A stretch of 64,000 nucleotides of DNA. Source: JBNAGF01 sp049801055. Its GTDB lineage: Bacteria > Pseudomonadota > Alphaproteobacteria > Rhodobacterales > Rhodobacteraceae. Position 1 is the first letter of the stretch; each line of letters begins with the position of its first letter. The notes beneath the pieces are model-generated. The model had not been told where the DNA came from, searched no databases, and saw nothing but the letters and a program-made list of their open reading frames with translations. Made by a program: the position numbers and the translations under genes. The stretch spans positions 615,008-679,007 of the forward strand of contig NZ_JBNAGF010000001.1 of NCBI RefSeq assembly GCF_049801055.1, in the 5' to 3' direction. Below are positions 58,663 through 64,000 of this stretch, one piece after another.

Positions 58663-58788
58663 ATGAAACCAACGAGGATCGCAGTCATGCTATTCGTCTG
58701 CATGGCAATGACGGGCTGTGAACCCTCCGGTTCGCAGGGCAACCGCCAGTCCTACAAGGACTATGCCCATGTCTATGCGGGGCCGTAG
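58663..58788 (+). CDS. Very small lipoprotein, 41 residues
   Basis: Start ATG at 58663 follows GGAGG by 6 nt. MKPTRIAVMLFVCMAMTGC is a lipoprotein signal with lipobox Cys19; the mature 23 residues are polar and Tyr-rich (EPSGSQGNRQSYKDYAHVYA). Its TAG is at 58786-58788. Function unknown. It is the last chromosomal gene before the island scar at 58901. Confidence 0.65.
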   Translation: MKPTRIAVMLFVCMAMTGCEPSGSQGNRQSYKDYAHVYAGP

Positions 58789-58900
58789 AAATCCGGTGCA
58801 GTTACTGCCTAGGAGCGTTTCCATTGAAACGAAACAGGTCGGTGGCTGCCGCTGTTCTACCGCAGATCAAATTAGATCAAGCCAGTGGAAATTGGGAAAT

Positions 58901-58945
58901 TGGCTCCGGCGGTAGGGATCGAACCTACGACCAATTGATTAACAG
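58901..58945 (-). other. tRNA-Asn 3' fragment: attachment-site scar
   Basis: Read on the minus strand, this is the last 45 nt of tRNA-Asn(GUU). The anticodon loop CTGTTAATC comes first, then the variable region, the T arm (GTAGGTTCGATCCCTAC) and the acceptor strand CGCCGGAGCCA. Beyond the anticodon loop the sequence (GTGCT, then AT-rich) does not match a tRNA, so the D arm and 5' acceptor half are absent. A tyrosine integrase starts 128 nt away. This is how the displaced 3' half looks at the left junction of a tRNA-integrating element. Confidence 0.85.
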
Positions 58946-59073
58946 AGCACAACTATAGATTGTAAACGAACGGGTTTCATCGGGTAACCTACTGCAAAAC
59001 ATATAAAAACTGTGTTCCACCTTCATCTCCGGTTGGGCGCTTGGTGGGTTAGGTCGTATTACGTCAGGAACGA

Positions 59074-60270
59074 ATGTTGCAGAAACTGTTGCAGAGCCTC
59101 GATATGCCCAATCTCGCGAACCTACGTTCCCGCCCGAAAATTCAGGCGATCAAGCCGTCGAAAGGCAACACGGTGTTCTATCGTCATGACGGCGACGCAT
59201 TCCAAGGTTTGCGTCTTGCTGTTGGTAAGCAGACCAAAACATGGGTGATGTCAAAGCGGATCAGCGGAAAAGTCCGATCCATAACCGTCGGTCGTTGGCC
59301 TGAGATCGCGAATGGCGAAGCGGCGATGGATGTCGCGCGTGAGAAAGTCGCTGCCCTCGAGGCCGGAACGGATGCTGCTGCAACACAAGTTGTGACACTC
59401 ATGGACGCTTTCGAGTCTCACATTGCTCGGTCTTCGGCAAAGCCCGAGACAAAGGACAACTATCGTCTTCAGATAAAAAACCATCTCGCCGACTTGTTTG
59501 GCAAACCTGTCGAGCGGATCACTTTGCCGATGCTGGAGATTGCGATCAAAGGCAAGTCGCCCTCAACGCAACTCCATCTGGCGCAGATCATTAGAATGGC
59601 CTTCCGACGGGCCTCAACGTTGCGACGTTGTTTCGATGTGTCGGCGGACCTCGAGGTTATGGAAAAGCACAAGCCGGCAAGTCATGTTCTCTTTGATCCG
59701 CAAGAAACGTGGCCTGCGGTTGACCTCATCCTGGGTCGACGAAGTCTCGTCCATCGAACCGCATGGCTGACGATGCTGTTCGCAGGGTTCCGGTCACTCA
59801 ACACTCGAACACTGACATGGGATCAGGTCGATCTCGAGCGCAAAACAATCACACTCAACGAAATGAAGAATGGAATGACCCGAACCTTTCCCGTCGCAGA
59901 CGTTCTGATTGAGGCGCTGACACGCCTTCCGCACCGTGAAGGGTATGTGTTTCCGGCAGAGTCGCGCACCGGGCACATACATCAACTCATGGCCTTTACG
60001 ACCACCGTTGGACACGGGAGGGCAGCGCACGAGGTCAAAGTCCTGCGCCAACATGATTGCCGCCGTCTCTTCACCACCGCAGCACGCCGGGCTCGGTTGC
60101 CTGATTACATCATCAATGAGTTGCGTGGCGATACCCCGAAGAGCGTGCAGGACATCTACGATCAAGGCTCGGCCAACCACGAAGACGCTAACAAGATCGC
60201 CGACCGCATCATTACGGAGTGCGGTCTAACACCTGATTTCGTACTTGATCGGATCAAAAGCGGCGCATAA
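59074..60270 (+). CDS. Tyrosine recombinase (phage-type integrase)
   Basis: 398 residues. An Arm-binding/DUF4102-like N domain is reduced or divergent here (FYRHDGDAFQGLRLAVGKQTKTWVM ... ITVGRWPEIANGEAAMDVAREK). The SAM-like core-binding domain spans about 105-200, and the catalytic domain follows: Arg240 (LFAGFRSLNTRTLTW), His327 and Arg330 (RQHDCRR), and the presumed nucleophile Tyr362 (VQDIYDQG). The second histidine normally found before the Tyr appears to be replaced (ELRGDTP). It should catalyse insertion at the tRNA-Asn 3' end. Start ATG has AGGA just upstream. Confidence 0.9.
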   Translation: MLQKLLQSLDMPNLANLRSRPKIQAIKPSKGNTVFYRHDGDAFQGLRLAVGKQTKTWVMSKRISGKVRSITVGRWPEIANGEAAMDVAREKVAALEAGTDAAATQVVTLMDAFESHIARSSAKPETKDNYRLQIKNHLADLFGKPVERITLPMLEIAIKGKSPSTQLHLAQIIRMAFRRASTLRRCFDVSADLEVMEKHKPASHVLFDPQETWPAVDLILGRRSLVHRTAWLTMLFAGFRSLNTRTLTWDQVDLERKTITLNEMKNGMTRTFPVADVLIEALTRLPHREGYVFPAESRTGHIHQLMAFTTTVGHGRAAHEVKVLRQHDCRRLFTTAARRARLPDYIINELRGDTPKSVQDIYDQGSANHEDANKIADRIITECGLTPDFVLDRIKSGA

Positions 60271-60425
60271 TCGTAAACACATAACATGCCCCATCTCGCA
60301 CGCGACCTTCCGTGAGATGAGGCCGTGATGCAGAGTCAGGATTAACGCCCGTTAGCGGGCCCTAAGCAAATGCGATCCTGAGCGCGAAGGCTTAAGCACA
60401 CGGTCAACGGCTTCATTCTGAAAGG

Positions 60426-60698
60426 ATGAAACCCTTGACCGAGATTGAACTCTCAAATGAACTGTCCGCCTTGCGCGAAAAGGTCGATTTAGTTGCAGAT
60501 CAACTGACCCGCATCGGTGTTGGTCCGAAACTTATGACCACGCCAGAGTGCGCGGAATTTCTTGGCTTTGGCAAAGACATTATTTTCGAGTGGCGAAAGA
60601 AGGGGATTGGACCGCCATATCTTTCAATCACCGAACGTACGCTGAGATATGATCGTGACGCTGTGTTCCAATGGGCGCGGTCGCATGAAGTGAAGTAA
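60426..60698 (+). CDS. AlpA/excisionase-like HTH protein
   Basis: 90 residues. An N-terminal coiled-coil-like helix (LSNELSALREKVDLVADQLTRIG) precedes a helix-turn-helix_17 / MerR-like domain: TTPECAEFLGFGKDIIFEWRKKGIGPPYLSITERTLRYDRDAVFQWARS. This is the standard shape of excisionases and AlpA-type activators that accompany tyrosine integrases. Located 155 nt after the integrase; the gap has no gene. A GC hairpin follows the stop. Confidence 0.82.
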   Translation: MKPLTEIELSNELSALREKVDLVADQLTRIGVGPKLMTTPECAEFLGFGKDIIFEWRKKGIGPPYLSITERTLRYDRDAVFQWARSHEVK

Positions 60699-60729
60699 CC
60701 GGAGCGGGGATCGGGACCTCGCTCCGGTT
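60697..60729 (+). terminator. Hairpin after the excisionase-like gene
   Basis: AACCGGAGCG (60697-60706) pairs perfectly with CGCTCCGGTT (60720-60729). No T run follows (GGCATTG), so termination is uncertain; a smaller CCGAT/GTCGG hairpin followed by TTTT lies 29 nt further on. Confidence 0.4.
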
Positions 60730-60835
60730 GGCATTGTCGATGTTGTAAAGGCGTAGCCGATTACTAGTCGGTTTTCGTGGACATGCCCACCACAGTTAAA
60801 GGTCTCGATCGTGCTCCCCAAAAAAGAGAACGATT

Positions 60836-61255
60836 ATGAATGATCTCATCCGAAACTGCCTCATAGATGAAGTGATCGTGACGAGAGAGAGCGGACGTTA
60901 TGTCGTCACTCTCGATTGCATGACCGACAAAGGCGCGACGTTTATCTCGGTGCTCAAACCGGACAACACGTTCGGTGCGCGTAAAAATGATTGGAGCCTG
61001 TTGCAGCGTATGCTCGAGGTGAACGACCTCGAAACAACGCCGCCTCGCGACAACTACAACTTCGGCCCCATCTACCGGCAACTGCGCCATCGCTTCTTCC
61101 GGTTCAAACTGCGCCCGTGGAAACGCGATCCCTCGCAGCCAACACCCGGCGCAACGATCCTCAAGATGAAACCCATCGACCCGTTCCCGTATCCCGAGGA
61201 AGTGGTCGATGAAGACGTCTGCGACGCGATCCTCAGAATGGGAGGCGCGTCATGA
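60836..61255 (+). CDS. Hypothetical protein of the island replication operon
   Basis: 139 residues. MNDLIRNCLIDEVIVTRESGRYVVTLDCM, then a basic centre (LRHRFFRFKLRPWKRDPSQP) and a proline-rich acidic end (KPIDPFPYPEEVVDEDVCDAIL). I do not recognise it. It overlaps the primase-like gene by 4 nt (ATGA), so it is probably a replication accessory or primase partner. No membrane segment. Confidence 0.65.
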   Translation: MNDLIRNCLIDEVIVTRESGRYVVTLDCMTDKGATFISVLKPDNTFGARKNDWSLLQRMLEVNDLETTPPRDNYNFGPIYRQLRHRFFRFKLRPWKRDPSQPTPGATILKMKPIDPFPYPEEVVDEDVCDAILRMGGAS

Positions 61256-62163
61256 AGTACGCAGACATCGCACCAAAGCTCTTCGATAACGGTTGGCGTA
61301 ACATGATCCCGCTGACCCACGCGAAAGGCACGACGGTCAAGTGGGGCGCTTTGCAGCATCAACCGATGACTGAGAAGACGCTCGACTGGTTCATCAACAG
61401 CAGTTTCTTTTCGCCCGACACGCGGCGCATGATCCGAGGCGGTGATTGTGAACGCATCGGCATGGTGCATGGCGCGTGCCACGGCATCGTCTCGATAGAC
61501 ATTGACGAGGAGGACGAGCAGGCCGCGCTCGCAATTCGGGCGCACATCGAAACGCACCTACCACCCACTGACTTTGTGCGCGTCGGAAAGTCGCCCAAGA
61601 TGCTGCTCATGTATCGCGGCAGTGTGCGGTCGCAGAAGCCTCATCCGATTGAGATTTTCGGGAGCAGCGGGCAGATCGCGGCATTTGGGATGCACCCGAA
61701 AACGCAGCGCCCGTATCAGTGGATCCACGACATGTCACCGCTCGACGCGTCGCCAGAGGATTTGCCCGAGATCACGGAGAAGCAGGTCCGCGCGTTTCTG
61801 TCTGAGATTAAAGCCGAGAAGGTGGTGATACGTCGCTCAAGCGGACATCGCGTGACGTTGTTCGATTGGGGCGTGCTTGCGGCTGAGCGAAAGGTCGACG
61901 GCGTGAATGCCGCAGCGCGTCAGTTGCAGAACATTTCGGACGGCAATCGCAACAACGTGCTGTTGTCCGTCACAGGATACGTCGTCGGAGAGCTCGGGTG
62001 TTCGCCTGAGGAGGCCGTCGAGTTCGCAGACAAGTGGTTCCCAGCAGCATGTCGAACGGAGGAGTACGCAAACCTCGACGACGTTGTGCGACGCATGGCC
62101 GAGGAGGGAGTGCGGAAATGGGAAACGACAGATTGGGATTTGGAAGATGAGAAAGCTAGATAA
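61252..62163 (+). CDS. Primase-polymerase-like protein (AEP/Prim-Pol N domain)
   Basis: 303 residues. IVSIDIDEEDEQA carries the Asp-x-Asp metal motif of the archaeo-eukaryotic primase fold; VRVGKSPKMLLMYRG and IEIFGSSGQIAAFGMHP fit the later conserved strands of bifunctional DNA primase/polymerase domains. A helical C domain follows (AARQLQNISDGNRNNVLLSVTGYVVGELG), typical of the PriCT region. It would prime replication of the excised element. Overlaps the next gene by 17 nt. Confidence 0.75.
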   Translation: MKYADIAPKLFDNGWRNMIPLTHAKGTTVKWGALQHQPMTEKTLDWFINSSFFSPDTRRMIRGGDCERIGMVHGACHGIVSIDIDEEDEQAALAIRAHIETHLPPTDFVRVGKSPKMLLMYRGSVRSQKPHPIEIFGSSGQIAAFGMHPKTQRPYQWIHDMSPLDASPEDLPEITEKQVRAFLSEIKAEKVVIRRSSGHRVTLFDWGVLAAERKVDGVNAAARQLQNISDGNRNNVLLSVTGYVVGELGCSPEEAVEFADKWFPAACRTEEYANLDDVVRRMAEEGVRKWETTDWDLEDEKAR

Positions 62164-62951
62164 AGCAGACCCGAACAAGCAGTCGCGCAAATTCCGTGTT
62201 TCAGCCGCTGAATGGTTCGCCGTCACGGACGAGGGTATTTCGCATGTCATGAAAAAGGACGACGAGAAGTTGGTGTTGCCGCTGACGTTCTCCAAGTTCG
62301 AAGTGACGGGGTTTCTGGAACCCATTGACGAGGATGCGGCGCGAGGTTTGCACATCGACCTCGGTGATCGGAAAGTCGTCGTCAAGCGCGGTGACATCGC
62401 GAAGCGGGATCAAATGGCCGCGTGGCTGGCCGATCACGGCGTGCGATACAACCCGGATGGTGTGTCGAAACTCCTGAAGTACGTCGCAATGTGGTACGGC
62501 GACCCGATCACCGCCTACACGTCAAATGGGTGGCAGAAAACCGCGCCTTTGTCGTTGGAGACCGGGTGATCAATGGAGAAGGCGTCACGCTAATGCCTGA
62601 CGCAAACCTGAAATATGGCACCTCAACGACACTCGACGAATGGCGGACGGAGGTATTGTCGCGTGCGCATCAAAAGCCAGGTTGGTTGCTTGGCATTCTC
62701 GTCGGCTTGTCTTCCCCTGTCCTGGAACGTGTCAACGCGCCGAACGGCGCTTTCTTCAACTTTGCCGGTCAGTCGCGCACGGGCAAAACCTACGCCCTGA
62801 TGGCAGGTGCCGGATGCTGGGGCAAGCCGACTAAAGACGGATGCCTACGGTCGTTCAACACGACGGTCGCGGGTGCCGAGGGCCTCGCGCGTGAGGCGGC
62901 CGACGTTGGATTGTTCCTCGATGAGTTGTCGAAAGCTGCCACCGCTCAGAA
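62147..62951 (+). pseudogene. DUF927 family replication protein, frameshifted and cut by an IS element
   Basis: ATG at 62147, overlapping the primase stop. The first frame reads to 62569 (MRKLDKADPNKQSRKF ... VSKLLKYVAMWYGDPITAYTSNGW). Family similarity then moves to the -1 frame after the AAAA at 62537-62540: NRAFVVGDRVINGEGV, YGTSTTLDEWRTEV, and Walker-A-like FAGQSRTGKTYALM and LFLDELSKAA, as in the DUF927 helicase-like domain. The second frame runs into the IS at 62952. So the gene has both a -1 frameshift and an insertion; the rest should continue after the IS, past the window. Confidence 0.8.
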
Positions 62952-64000
62952 GGCTTTGTTGCACAAATCGGTTGAGGGATTCACTGTGTGAATCCAGCGT
63001 GATAGCTGTGCGTCATGAGCAGTTGGGCCCCCACGAAATACAAGACCAGGAATTGGTCATCTTACAATGAGGCGTTGAGACGGCGCGGGTCGCTGTCGAT
63101 TTGGTTTGACCCTGATATGGTCTGGGTTCCGCCACCGAGCGGCAAGCGCGGTCGGCGACACAGCTTTAGTGATGCTGCGATCCAAACCTGCCTGACGATC
63201 AAGGTGCTGTTTGGCCTTCCGCTCCGACAGACGACAGGCTTTGTGGAAAGCTTGTTGCAGTTGGTCGGGCTGGACTGGGCAGTTCCCGATTTCAGCACGC
63301 TGTGCCGCCGCCAGAGGACGCTGAACGTGGACCTGTCGTATCGTGGCAGTACCGGCCCGCTGAACCTTCTGGTTGATAGCACAGGCATCAAAGCTGAAGG
63401 TGAAGGCGAATGGAACGCACGCAAGCATGGCGGTCCCAAACGACGCATTTGGCGCAAGATACACATAGGGATCGACGAGGAAACGTTGGAGGTTCGAGCG
63501 GTCGAGGTTACCAGCAGCAACATCGGTGACGCGCCCATGTTGCCTGAGTTGCTGAACCAGATCCCCAACGACCAGGACATCGGATCAGTAACCGGCGACG
63601 GGGCCTATGATACGCGCAAATGCCATGACGCGATTGCCGCCCGGAATGCCCACGCTGTCATTCCGCCGCGTAAGAACGCCAAGCCGTGGAAACCCAGCAG
63701 CGCCGGAGCCATCGCCCGGAACGAAGCGGTTAACGCCTCACGATACTTGGGCCGCGCCATTTGGCGACAATGGAGCGGATACCACCGAAGAAGCCGTGTC
63801 GAGACCAAGATGCACTGTGTGAAGCTGATGGGGCAAAGTCTCATGGCGAGAGACTTTGATCGGCAGGTCGCAGAGATCCAAATCCGTGTCGCAGTCCTCA
63901 ACCGCTATACCGCTCTTGGCATTCCCGTCACAGAAGCCGTAGGCTAAATCCGTCCGGGGAAAGGGGAAGTCCCATCCTCACAGGATTTGTGCAACAAAGC
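62952..64000 (+). mobile_element. IS903-like insertion sequence (IS5 family), last base outside the window
   Basis: Left inverted repeat GGCTTTGTTGCACAAATC at 62952-62969; its reverse complement GATTTGTGCAACAAAGC ends exactly at 64000, lacking only the final C. About 1050 bp, as for IS903. One transposase gene. A 9-bp duplication expected for this group would be CGCTCAGAA (62943-62951) repeated just past the window edge. Confidence 0.93.
63015..63947 (+). CDS. IS5-family (IS903 group) transposase
   Basis: 310 residues, apparently intact. DDE residues: Asp121 (LLVDSTGIK), Asp195 (GDGAYDTR) and Glu263 (RRSRVETKMHCVK) with the Y-(2)-R-(3)-E-(6)-K signature of IS4/IS5-type enzymes. Basic N terminus (TKYKTRNWSSYNEALRRRGSL) for end binding. 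Spacing matches IS903 transposase. With both inverted repeats present, the element may still be active. Confidence 0.94.
   Translation: MSSWAPTKYKTRNWSSYNEALRRRGSLSIWFDPDMVWVPPPSGKRGRRHSFSDAAIQTCLTIKVLFGLPLRQTTGFVESLLQLVGLDWAVPDFSTLCRRQRTLNVDLSYRGSTGPLNLLVDSTGIKAEGEGEWNARKHGGPKRRIWRKIHIGIDEETLEVRAVEVTSSNIGDAPMLPELLNQIPNDQDIGSVTGDGAYDTRKCHDAIAARNAHAVIPPRKNAKPWKPSSAGAIARNEAVNASRYLGRAIWRQWSGYHRRSRVETKMHCVKLMGQSLMARDFDRQVAEIQIRVAVLNRYTALGIPVTEAVG

Larger units (their letters stand above)
58901..64000. mobile_element. Left end of a tRNA-Asn-integrated genomic island (continues past window)
   Basis: Bounded on the left by the tRNA-Asn scar. Gene order: tyrosine integrase, AlpA/excisionase-like protein, unknown protein, primase-polymerase-like protein, DUF927 gene (broken), IS903-like element. 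All genes point right. The set fits the integration and replication end of a phage satellite or small integrative element. No structural phage genes, conjugation genes or cargo are visible. The right end must be beyond 64000. Confidence 0.8.

Noticed and set aside
58901..58976. A functional tRNA-Asn gene
   Set aside because: Only the 3' 45 nt match; the D arm and 5' acceptor strand are missing, so it cannot fold as a tRNA.
62537..62540. Programmed -1 ribosomal frameshift producing full DUF927
   Set aside because: No X-XXY-YYZ heptamer or clear downstream stem was seen, and the gene is also cut by an IS, so decay or sequencing error is simpler.

Overview
The window is a chromosomal segment that looks like a Roseobacter-group alphaproteobacterium (Rhodobacterales, perhaps close to Ruegeria). 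This is inferred from gene content and order: a PccR-type regulator with pccB, accessory genes, pccA and methylmalonyl-CoA mutase; a betI-betC-betA choline block; DUF6497, DUF4174 and DUF465 proteins; and GC-rich codon use. No rRNA, intact tRNA or CRISPR array was seen.

Layout. 1-8650: the start of a receiver-domain protein with a degenerate phosphoacceptor, guanine deaminase, MgtE, 5-formyl-THF cyclo-ligase, a YmdB-type phosphoesterase, a DMT exporter, an SLC13/RCK transporter and a META-domain protein. 8700-14810: an FAD dehydrogenase, a BASS transporter, a glutamine amidotransferase, a second SLC13/RCK transporter and YebC. 15147-20689: HlyIII, a cupin, a membrane ClpP-like protein, an IYD-like nitroreductase, a divergent LysG/ArgP regulator and LysE exporter pair, and a DMT transporter. 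20733-24628: choline-O-sulfate/choline oxidation genes behind a strong BetI-type dyad. 25102-37741: propionate/methylmalonate assimilation, with a shared TTTGC-N3-TTTGC motif upstream of pccR and (twice) upstream of pccB. 37997-42264: ndk, a TfoX C-terminal protein, a P450 and a molybdopterin oxidoreductase. 42400-50131: a Liv-type ABC importer operon that contains an acyl-CoA synthetase, then an MDR reductase. 50323-58788: a secreted protein, a 943-residue AsmA protein with an internal triplicated motif, a three-subunit HcnABC/hydroxyproline-dehydrogenase-like enzyme, a TPR protein and a 41-residue lipoprotein.

58901-64000 is the left end of an integrated mobile island. The 3' 45 nt of a tRNA-Asn gene (anticodon loop to CCA) survives on the minus strand as an attachment-site scar. 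It is followed by a tyrosine integrase, an excisionase-like HTH protein, an unknown 139-residue protein, a primase-polymerase-like protein and a DUF927 gene. The DUF927 gene carries a -1 frameshift and is then cut by an IS903-like (IS5 family) element whose right end coincides with the window edge. The intact tRNA-Asn and the island cargo should lie to the right. This is the region most likely to hold something new, but the window shows only its integration and replication end.

How the genes fit together: several clusters feed central metabolism from marine osmolytes and acids. Choline-O-sulfate is converted to choline and betaine aldehyde. Propionyl-CoA goes to methylmalonyl-CoA and succinyl-CoA. 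Imported carboxylates or branched-chain amino acids may be activated by the co-encoded CoA ligase. Small basic-metabolism genes and transporters sit between these clusters.
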